64,000 nt of DNA from Chlamydiota bacterium (lineage in GTDB: Bacteria > Chlamydiota > Chlamydiia > Chlamydiales > Rhabdochlamydiaceae), in assembly GCA_013287985.1 (NCBI GenBank), contig JABDCT010000005.1, positions 1 to 64,000 on the forward strand, in the 5' to 3' direction. Within the stretch, counting starts at the first letter, position 1; each line of letters opens with the position of its first letter. The translations under genes and the position numbers were made by a program. Below the pieces are notes generated by a model. The model had not been told where the DNA came from, ran no database searches, and saw only the letters and a list, made by a program, of their open reading frames with translations. Below, piece by piece: positions 57,162 to 64,000 of this stretch.

Positions 57162-60100
57162 ATGAATCAGTCGCTTCTCACCCCCTCCCCTACAAAAACG
57201 AACGAAGATTACCCGTTTACCGTGGTCAAGCGCAATGGAACGCTCGTCCCCTTCCGCACAAGACGCATCACGCACGCGCTCGAAGCGGCATTCCGCGACA
57301 CGAAAAAGGTGCCTAAAAACGAGCAGCTCCCTGAAGAAATGGTTCATGACATCCAAGAGACAACCGATCTAGTTGTCGAACAGCTCGCTCATCTAGCGAC
57401 CAAGGGCGCCTGCCTGACTGTAGAGGGAATACAAGATCTAGTAGAAGTGACGCTCATGAAACAGGGCCATCTCGATGTGGCACGCGACTATATCATCTAC
57501 CGCGACAAGCACAAGGCGCTGCGTGACGATTCTCCTCAGAACCTTAAAGTCACGCGCAAAGATGGCTCGCAAGTGCGCTTCAACCCGATGAAGATCGCCT
57601 CCTCGATCGAACAGGCCTTCCGCAGAGCGCGCAATATCCAAGGACTCTCCGGCCAAGATGTGATCGAAGCCGTCAATCTTTTGACACAAAAAGTGGTCGC
57701 TCGCATCGCCACGCTCCATAAATCAGGTACAGATCTCACTCTCTCGCTGATTGAGAATGAGATTGAAAACCAGCTGATGCGCGAAAGCTTCTTTGAAATC
57801 GCACGCGAACTCATTCTCCATAGAGCCGGTGTAGAAACAGTCAAAGAAGAGGTCGCTCTTCCTGTTGAAGAAAAGGGACGCTCCTTTACTGTCACAACGG
57901 AAAAAGGCCAGAAGAAAGAGATTTCGCAAGCCTATATTGAAAAGATGATCGCCTATGCCTGCCGCGGTTTAGAAAAAGTCGTCTCCCCTAAAGAGATTCT
58001 CGAGAGCTGCATCATGCAATTCTACGACGGTATCAAGGAAAGCGAAATCGACCAGGCAGCGCTTATGTCTGCCCGTGCCAAAATTGAGCAAGATCCCGCC
58101 TATTCACAAGTCTCTTCGCGCCTGCTTCTAGATCTGATCTACCGCGAAACAATGGGAGTCAATGCCCACTCGCCCAAACTCAAAGAACAGCACACCGCCT
58201 ACTTTAAGAAATATGTCTCTCATGCGATCAAGATCGACCGCCTCTCTCCTTCCCTTGCCGAATTTGACCTCGACATGCTCGGCAAAGCCATGAACCTGGA
58301 CCGCGATGACCAGTTCTTGCTCCTAGGCCTCCAGACCCTTTACGACCGCTACTTCATCCATGATGAAGAGAAGCGCATGGAAACACCGCAGATCTTCTGG
58401 ATGCGCGTTGCTATGGGCCTTGCTCTGAATGAAAAAGAGAAGAGAAACGAACACGCCATTGAATTCTACAATGTGCTCTCGCAATTCCTCTATGTATCAG
58501 GAACGCCGACGCTCTTCAATTCGGGCACCGTCCACTCTCAGCTCAGCTCCTGCTTCCTCTCTACTGTCGGCGACGACCTGACCCACATCTTCAAAATCAT
58601 CTCCGATAACGCCCAGCTCTCTAAATGGGCCGGCGGTCTTGGCAACGACTGGACGAATGTCCGCGCGACTGGTGCGCGCATTAAGGGCACCAATGGACGC
58701 TCACAAGGCGTTATCCCTTTCCTCAAAGTGGCCAACGACACAGCTGTAGCCGTCAACCAGGGTGGCAAGCGCAAAGGCGCGCTCTGCGTCTACCTGGAAA
58801 CATGGCACCTCGATATCGAAGACTTCCTCGAGCTACGCAAAAATACCGGCGACGAGCGCAGACGCACACACGATATGAACACAGCGAACTGGATCCCCGA
58901 CCTCTTCATGAAGCGCGTCGCGGAAAATGGCACATGGACGCTCTTTAACCCAAGCGACGTCCCCGATCTGCACGATCTCTACGGCTCAGCCTTTGAAAAG
59001 CGCTACACCGCCTATGAGAAGATGGTGGAAGAAGGCAAAATCAAGCTGTTTAAGAAAGTAGAAGCGATGCAGCTCTGGCGCAAAATGCTGAGCATGCTCT
59101 TTGAAACAGGCCATCCCTGGATCACCTTCAAAGATCCTTCGAATATCCGCTCGCCCCAAGACCACAAGGGAGTCGTACACAGCTCCAATCTCTGTACTGA
59201 GATCCTGCTCAACACCTCACAGGCAGAAACAGCCGTCTGCAACTTAGGCTCGATCAACCTAGCCGCCCACATGACCAAAAAAGGTCTCGATCGCGAGAAG
59301 CTAGCCAGCACAGTGAGCATCGCGATCCGCATGCTAGACAACGTGATCGACATCAACTTCTACCCTACAAAAGAGACGAAGAATGCCAACTCGCTCCACC
59401 GCCCCGTCGGACTCGGCCTAATGGGCTTCCAAGATGCGCTCTACATCATGAATATCAGCTATGCCAGCCATGAAGCCGTGCAGTTTGCCGATACGAGCAT
59501 GGAACTCATCTCCTACTACGCGATCTTGGCATCGAGCCAGCTCGCTAAAGAGCGCGGCCCCTACTCGTCCTACAAGGGTTCAAAATGGGACCGCGGCCTG
59601 CTGCCTATCGATACGATTGCTCTCTTGGAAAAGGAGCGCGGCTCTCATCTGGAAATGGATCGCAGCTCCTCGCTTGACTGGACACCTGTGCGCGAATCGA
59701 TCAAAAAACATGGCATGCGCAACAGCAACACGATGGCGATTGCTCCGACCGCAACGATCTCCAACATCACAGGGATCACGCAGTCGATCGAACCGACCTA
59801 CCGCCACCTCTTTGTGAAGTCCAATCTCTCAGGAGAATTTACGCTCCCCAACTTCTACCTCGTCGAAAAACTCAAAGAGCTCGGACTCTGGGACGCCCAG
59901 ATGCTCGACGACCTCAAGTATTTCGATGGCGTAATTACCGAAATTGAGCGCATTCCTGCGGAAGTTAAAAATGTCTACCTCACCGCGTTCGAGATCGATC
60001 CCGAGTGGATCGTCGAGTGCGGCAGCCGCCGTCAGAAGTGGATCGACATGGGCGAGTCGCTCAACCTCTACATGGCTGAACCAAGTGGCAAGAAGCTCCA

Positions 60101-60326
60101 CCAGATGTATCTATTGGCCTGGACAAAAGGACTCAAAACGACTTATTATCTGCGCACACTTGCCGCCACCCAGATCGAAAAATCCACAACCGATGTCAAT
60201 GCCAGAGGATTGCAACCGCGCTGGATGAAAAATAAATCCGCATCGAGCAATATCACGGTAGATCGCCAAGAAGAACCAAAACCCATCGCATGCACCATGA
60301 GCGAAGGCTGCGAGAGCTGTCAGTAG
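57162..60326 (+). CDS. nrdA: Ribonucleoside-diphosphate reductase, alpha subunit
   Basis: A 1054-residue class I large subunit that reduces NDPs to dNDPs. The start at 57162 follows AGGAGA; an ATG 21 bp upstream is less likely. Three ATP-cone-like domains stand at the N-terminus ([54 protein letters not shown]), giving a longer protein than the usual 760 residues, as in Chlamydia. The catalytic core includes SNLCTEILL and CNLGSINLA, and the C-terminal redox pair is C-E-S-C-Q at the end. Two NrdR boxes precede it. nrdB follows at 9 bp. Confidence 0.95.
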   Translation: MNQSLLTPSPTKTNEDYPFTVVKRNGTLVPFRTRRITHALEAAFRDTKKVPKNEQLPEEMVHDIQETTDLVVEQLAHLATKGACLTVEGIQDLVEVTLMKQGHLDVARDYIIYRDKHKALRDDSPQNLKVTRKDGSQVRFNPMKIASSIEQAFRRARNIQGLSGQDVIEAVNLLTQKVVARIATLHKSGTDLTLSLIENEIENQLMRESFFEIARELILHRAGVETVKEEVALPVEEKGRSFTVTTEKGQKKEISQAYIEKMIAYACRGLEKVVSPKEILESCIMQFYDGIKESEIDQAALMSARAKIEQDPAYSQVSSRLLLDLIYRETMGVNAHSPKLKEQHTAYFKKYVSHAIKIDRLSPSLAEFDLDMLGKAMNLDRDDQFLLLGLQTLYDRYFIHDEEKRMETPQIFWMRVAMGLALNEKEKRNEHAIEFYNVLSQFLYVSGTPTLFNSGTVHSQLSSCFLSTVGDDLTHIFKIISDNAQLSKWAGGLGNDWTNVRATGARIKGTNGRSQGVIPFLKVANDTAVAVNQGGKRKGALCVYLETWHLDIEDFLELRKNTGDERRRTHDMNTANWIPDLFMKRVAENGTWTLFNPSDVPDLHDLYGSAFEKRYTAYEKMVEEGKIKLFKKVEAMQLWRKMLSMLFETGHPWITFKDPSNIRSPQDHKGVVHSSNLCTEILLNTSQAETAVCNLGSINLAAHMTKKGLDREKLASTVSIAIRMLDNVIDINFYPTKETKNANSLHRPVGLGLMGFQDALYIMNISYASHEAVQFADTSMELISYYAILASSQLAKERGPYSSYKGSKWDRGLLPIDTIALLEKERGSHLEMDRSSSLDWTPVRESIKKHGMRNSNTMAIAPTATISNITGITQSIEPTYRHLFVKSNLSGEFTLPNFYLVEKLKELGLWDAQMLDDLKYFDGVITEIERIPAEVKNVYLTAFEIDPEWIVECGSRRQKWIDMGESLNLYMAEPSGKKLHQMYLLAWTKGLKTTYYLRTLAATQIEKSTTDVNARGLQPRWMKNKSASSNITVDRQEEPKPIACTMSEGCESCQ

Positions 60327-60335
60327 GAGATAAAA

Positions 60336-61358
60336 ATGAATAAAAATACACGCGTAAAAGCAAAAGATAAACGGCTGATCAATTGTAATGCCGTCGACGT
60401 CAACCAGCTCATGCCCCTCAAGTACAAATGGGCTTGGGAGCACTACCTCAATGGCTGCGCCAACCACTGGATGCCGACAGAAGTGCCGATGGCAAAAGAT
60501 ATCGAGCTGTGGAAGTCCAATGGCTTAAGTGAAGACGAGAGACGCGTCATCATGCGCAACTTAGGGTTCTTCAGCACCGCTGAGAGCCTCGTCGGAAACA
60601 ACATCGTGCTCGCGATCTTCAAGCACGTCACCAATCCCGAAGCGCGCCAATACCTGCTGCGCCAAGCGTTCGAAGAGGCGATCCACACGCACACCTTCCA
60701 CTACATCGTCGAGTCGCTCAACCTCAACGAGGGCGAAGTGTTCAACATGTACAACGAGATCAACACGATCCACGACAAAGACATGTTCGAGATGAAGCTC
60801 ACAGAAGACATGATGAAAGAGGGCTTCACCACATCCACTCCGGAAGGCGCTCAGAAGTTCCTCGAGAACCTGATCGGCTACTACATCATCATGGAAGGCC
60901 TCTTCTTCTACAGCGGCTTTGTGATGATCCTCTCCTTCCTCCGTCAGAACAAGATGACCGGCATTGGCGAGCAGTTCCAGTACATCCTGCGCGACGAAAC
61001 CGTACACCTCAACTTCGGCATCGACCTGATCAACGGCATTAAGGAAGAGAATCCACACCTGTGGACGCCTGAATTCCAAGAGCACATCATCGACCTCGTC
61101 AAAGAGGCCGTTGAACTCGAAGTCAAATACGCTGAAGACTGCCTCCCACGCGGTATTTTGGGCCTGACAGCTCCTATGTTCCGCGAATACGTGCAGTATA
61201 TCGCCAACCGCCGCCTTGAGCGCATCGGCCTCAAGCCGCAGTGGAACTCGCGCAATCCTTTCCCGTGGATGAGCGAAACGATCGACCTCGGCAAGGAGAA
61301 AAACTTCTTCGAAACGCGCGTCACAGAATACCAGTCGAGCGCAACGCTTACCTGGTAG
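60336..61358 (+). CDS. nrdB: Ribonucleoside-diphosphate reductase, beta subunit, class Ic
   Basis: A 340-residue radical-generating subunit. First metal ligands are Glu83 (TAESL), Glu114 and His117 (EEAIHTHTF), the second set in M-E-G-L-F-F-Y and R-D-E-T-V-H-L. The usual radical tyrosine is replaced by Phe121 (H-T-H-T-F). In C. trachomatis this substitution marks class Ic enzymes, which store the oxidising equivalent in a Mn/Fe cofactor instead of a tyrosyl radical. TAGGAG precedes the ATG. It forms the operon with nrdA. Confidence 0.95.
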   Translation: MNKNTRVKAKDKRLINCNAVDVNQLMPLKYKWAWEHYLNGCANHWMPTEVPMAKDIELWKSNGLSEDERRVIMRNLGFFSTAESLVGNNIVLAIFKHVTNPEARQYLLRQAFEEAIHTHTFHYIVESLNLNEGEVFNMYNEINTIHDKDMFEMKLTEDMMKEGFTTSTPEGAQKFLENLIGYYIIMEGLFFYSGFVMILSFLRQNKMTGIGEQFQYILRDETVHLNFGIDLINGIKEENPHLWTPEFQEHIIDLVKEAVELEVKYAEDCLPRGILGLTAPMFREYVQYIANRRLERIGLKPQWNSRNPFPWMSETIDLGKEKNFFETRVTEYQSSATLTW

Positions 61359-61368
61359 CACGTGACTG

Positions 61369-61398
61369 TTGACAAAAAAAAATTAAGGTAATACTTTT
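61369..61398 (+). promoter_or_regulatory. Promoter of the porin-like gene
   Basis: Perfect TTGACA, then an A-rich spacer, with TACTTT (17 bp spacing) or TAATAC (14 bp) as -10. AGGAGA precedes the ATG. It would allow strong independent expression of the outer-membrane protein. Confidence 0.55.
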
Positions 61399-61423
61399 TC
61401 ATCATAGTTTTTTTAGGAGAAAT

Positions 61424-62554
61424 ATGATGAAAAAGTCCCTTTTGTTAATGAGCGTCTTCGCAATGACTGCGCTCTCTGCTGATGAAGAACAAGAAAATTG
61501 CTGCCCTAGTCAGTGCTGTGATTCATTTGAAGTCTTTGCTGATTTCCTCTGGTGGAGAGGCGATGTCGAAGGCACTGAAGTTGCTGAGAAGTTTGTTCGC
61601 ACCTCTACAACTGGCACATCTCCCTTTACAGCCGATTTAAGCACGATCAAAGTAGAAGGAAAATGGGAGCCTGGCTTCCGCTTTGGCATCGGGACTAAAC
61701 TCAATGACTATGACGACTGGGATCTCTCTCTATACTGGACCTATTTCCGTGCAAAATCTAGACATGTCGATCAATCATTTGACTCACCAGAAATTAAACC
61801 CCTTGGAATTTCGCTATTAGGCCCTAGCGCTCTTACAGTAGAAGCTAAATGGCGCCTCATGACTAATCTCCTCGACCTAGAATTAGGCAAAGAGTTCTAT
61901 CCTACCTGTAATTTGTCACTACGCCCAAATGTAGGCATACGTGGAGCGTTCTTTAACTTCCGCTCGAAAGATGAGTTTCTCGGTAGCTGGTCTTTCCATA
62001 ATAGCGCCTTTAGCCCCACTCCTGCCAATCGCTTTACTGAAGAAAATCCCACATCTCAAAAGGCAAGGTTCCACTACTATGCAGGAGGCCTCAAGTTCGG
62101 TCTTGATTCTACCTGGTGGTTCAACGACTGCTTTGCCCTCGTCGGTTGTTTAGACACCTCTTTTGTGTATGGAAAATATAAAATCCGTCAAAACTTTGAA
62201 GGTTTTCAGGCAAACGCCATCAATGATGGATTGGATGAACTGCTTGCAGCAGATCTCTTTGCCCGTAAAGACATGTGGCGTCTACGCACTAGCCTCGATG
62301 GCTTCTTAGGATTCTTGTGGCAACAGACATTCTGCTGTGATCAATACACCTTAAAGCTCTATGTCGGTTATGAAATGTCTCAATGGTTTCAGCTCTACGA
62401 AGTTCCTCAGTTGATCGACACCTTTGACGATCACACAGCTTTCCAGGCAAACGGAAACCCCATTTTCAGCACAAACTATTTCTTGTTTGAAAATGATGAG
62501 CATGGCGACGTGAGCTTCCAAGGCTTGACTGTAGAGGCGAGTTTCGAATTCTAA
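61424..62554 (+). CDS. Outer-membrane beta-barrel porin-like protein, Lpg1974/MOMP-like family
   Basis: A 376-residue protein with signal peptide (MMKKSLLLMSVFAMTALSA), a Cys-rich mature N-terminus (ENCCPSQCCDSF), then FEVFADFLWWRGDVEGTEVA, typical of the Lpg1974/Legionella-MOMP-like pore family found in many chlamydiae. Alternating amphipathic strands continue to a terminal V-E-A-S-F-E-F. Cysteines near the N-terminus could form the disulfide-linked envelope network seen in chlamydiae. It stands alone behind a good promoter. Confidence 0.88.
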   Translation: MMKKSLLLMSVFAMTALSADEEQENCCPSQCCDSFEVFADFLWWRGDVEGTEVAEKFVRTSTTGTSPFTADLSTIKVEGKWEPGFRFGIGTKLNDYDDWDLSLYWTYFRAKSRHVDQSFDSPEIKPLGISLLGPSALTVEAKWRLMTNLLDLELGKEFYPTCNLSLRPNVGIRGAFFNFRSKDEFLGSWSFHNSAFSPTPANRFTEENPTSQKARFHYYAGGLKFGLDSTWWFNDCFALVGCLDTSFVYGKYKIRQNFEGFQANAINDGLDELLAADLFARKDMWRLRTSLDGFLGFLWQQTFCCDQYTLKLYVGYEMSQWFQLYEVPQLIDTFDDHTAFQANGNPIFSTNYFLFENDEHGDVSFQGLTVEASFEF

Positions 62555-62584
62555 AAAAAGGATAGATGTCTTACAGTAGACCTC

Positions 62585-64000
62585 ATGCCTTTTTCTCAGC
62601 CCGGTCAGAAGTACCGCGATTTTCTCCTCGTTAAAGTCACCTTTATCGAGGAGCTTCAATCTACCCTGCGCGAGCTTGTCCATGTGCCAAGCGGCGCGCA
62701 GATTATGCAGATCGAGACGGACGATCCCGAAAATCTCTTCTGCCTCTCCTTTAAAACGCTGCCGACTAGCGGCAACGGCGCCCCCCATATCCTCGAACAC
62801 ACAGTCCTCTGCGGCTCGCGCAAATACCCCGTCAAAGACCCCTTTTTTGCGATGAGCAGGCGCAGCCTCAACACCTTCATGAATGCGCTCACCGGCAGCG
62901 ATTTTACCTGCTACCCCGCCTCATCCCAGGTCGAGAAGGACTACTTTAACCTCCTCGAGGTCTACCTCGACGCCGTCTTCCACCCGCTGCTCAAAGAGGA
63001 GAGCTTCCTGCAAGAGGGCCATCGCCTCTCTTTCACCAAGCCCAAAGACCCCTCTTCCCCCCTTGAGATCAAAGGGATCGTCTACAATGAGATGAAAGGG
63101 AGCATGTCCTCGATCGATTCGCACATCTGGCACCTCATCATGACTCACCTCGTCCCCGACCTTCCCTATTCCCACAACTCGGGCGGGGATCCGAAAGAAA
63201 TTCCCAAACTCAAGTTTACCGATCTGATCAACTTTTACGAGACCTTCTACCACCCGAGCCGCTGCCTATTCTTCTTCTATGGCAATCTGCCACTCGAGAA
63301 GAATCTCGATTTCATCTGGGAGAACTCTCTGAAAAAAGCGCAACGCCTTCCCCCCCTTCCCGAAATCCCTCTGCAGAAGCGCTTCAAAAAAACACACGTC
63401 GGCTCCTATACATACCCTTTGCAGGAGTCCAAAGACATTGAAAAGCAGCACATCCACACCTTCTCCCTCTTAACCGCTCCGCTGCTCCAGCAAGAAGATG
63501 TGCTCTCGATCATCGTTCTCGATTCGATCCTAATGGACACAGACGCCTCCCCTCTCAAAAAAGCGCTCCTAGACTCAGAGCTCTGCGTCCAGGCCGATAG
63601 CTCTATCGACACGGAAATGAGCGAACTTCCCTACGTGATGATCTGCCGCGGCTGCGAGAAAGACGCCGCACCCAAGCTCCTCGCGTGTATCGAAAAGACC
63701 CTGCGCGAAATCATCGAAAAAGGCATCCCCTTCGAAAAGATCGAATCTTCGATCCATCAGCTCGAATTCGCACGTACGGAAATCGGCGGGGACCACTCTC
63801 CTTTCGGCCTCACGCTTTTCATGCGCGCGGCCCTCGGCAAGCAGCACGGCTGCGCCCCTGAGCGCGCCCTGATCATCCACTCCCTCTTTGCAGGACTCCT
63901 CGAAAGAGCAAGCGACCCTTTCTGCTTCAACCCGATCATCGAAAAATACTTCCTGAATAACACCCACCGCGTCCATCTCTCCTTCGCACCCGACGCCGAC
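62585..64000 (+). CDS. M16C (PreP/insulinase-type) zinc metalloprotease, partial
   Basis: The frame opens at ATG 62585 and runs to the window edge (472 codons, no stop); about 970 residues are expected. The inverted zinc motif H-x-x-E-H is His68-Ile-Leu-Glu71-His72 (APHILEHTVLCGS), with the third ligand Glu in V-Y-N-E-M-K-G. RRSLNTFMNALTGSDFTCYP and YHPSRCLFFFYGNL match the presequence-protease branch that degrades free peptides. In Chlamydia a similar protein (CT824) lies beside rmuC-pssA-nrdA. No signal peptide. Confidence 0.93.
   Translation, partial: MPFSQPGQKYRDFLLVKVTFIEELQSTLRELVHVPSGAQIMQIETDDPENLFCLSFKTLPTSGNGAPHILEHTVLCGSRKYPVKDPFFAMSRRSLNTFMNALTGSDFTCYPASSQVEKDYFNLLEVYLDAVFHPLLKEESFLQEGHRLSFTKPKDPSSPLEIKGIVYNEMKGSMSSIDSHIWHLIMTHLVPDLPYSHNSGGDPKEIPKLKFTDLINFYETFYHPSRCLFFFYGNLPLEKNLDFIWENSLKKAQRLPPLPEIPLQKRFKKTHVGSYTYPLQESKDIEKQHIHTFSLLTAPLLQQEDVLSIIVLDSILMDTDASPLKKALLDSELCVQADSSIDTEMSELPYVMICRGCEKDAAPKLLACIEKTLREIIEKGIPFEKIESSIHQLEFARTEIGGDHSPFGLTLFMRAALGKQHGCAPERALIIHSLFAGLLERASDPFCFNPIIEKYFLNNTHRVHLSFAPDAD

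Noticed and set aside
60561-61361. Long open frame (266 codons) antisense to nrdB
   Set aside because: It is fully covered by the conserved nrdB frame; the low-complexity Val/Asp/Glu composition is what codon bias produces on the opposite strand.

Overview
This window looks like a chromosomal segment of a chlamydia-like bacterium (order Chlamydiales, probably an environmental or amoeba-associated family rather than the genus Chlamydia). From memory of Chlamydia gene order, rmuC-pssA-nrdA-nrdB beside an M16 metalloprotease matches CT824-CT828, and phoH followed by a hypothetical gene and an SH3-domain surface protein matches CT015-CT017. A short parE/parC pair resembles CT661/CT660. The NrdB protein has phenylalanine in place of the radical tyrosine, the class Ic hallmark first described in Chlamydia. 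ArgR, a GlnPQ-type importer with an ArtJ-like binding protein, and an Lpg1974-type outer-membrane protein also fit an obligate intracellular lifestyle. No rRNA or tRNA gene, CRISPR array or intact insertion sequence was recognised.

Layout. 1-10 kb is accessory: two aldo/keto reductases, a DUF1415 protein, a GC-richer alpha/beta hydrolase, a DUF5662 protein with a signal peptide, a VKOR/SPW membrane protein and a HIT protein. Three direct copies of a 30-32 bp sequence, ending like a tRNA or tmRNA 3' end, punctuate 2.8-5.9 kb. 10-15 kb carries the topoisomerase IV-like pair. 15-27 kb holds an MFS exporter, a large unknown protein, a 27-residue-repeat protein, a set of signal-peptide-bearing methyltransferase and glycosyltransferases, and a surface-protein pair (DUF11 plus beta-barrel). 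27-41 kb holds an amino-acid ABC importer behind a histidine-rich leader peptide, a run of exported enzymes (PfkB kinase, prolyl aminopeptidase, HD hydrolase), an ABC-F protein, dapF, and argR. 41-50 kb holds a DEAD-box helicase with a repetitive tail, an alpha-helical repeat protein, oxidoreductases and an M91-like metalloprotease. 49-64 kb is mostly conserved chlamydial core.

How the parts fit. Two regulatory regions suggest amino-acid sensing. The importer operon has a promoter, an SD-led leader ORF with four consecutive His codons and a long untranslated leader. The operon next to argR has a double ARG box over its -35 element, plus a short ORF with two Arg codons whose sequence can pair with the next gene's ribosome binding site. 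nrdAB lies behind two palindromes 32 bp apart, the arrangement expected for NrdR.

The most unusual system-level observation is that many normally cytosolic enzyme families here carry N-terminal signal peptides. Several act on nucleotides or nucleosides (cytidine deaminase, HD phosphohydrolase, adenosine-kinase-like PfkB, HIT), suggesting an exported salvage or host-modifying enzyme set. Intergenic gaps also hold miniature inverted-repeat elements, one nested inside another and one that supplies the stop codons of both flanking genes.
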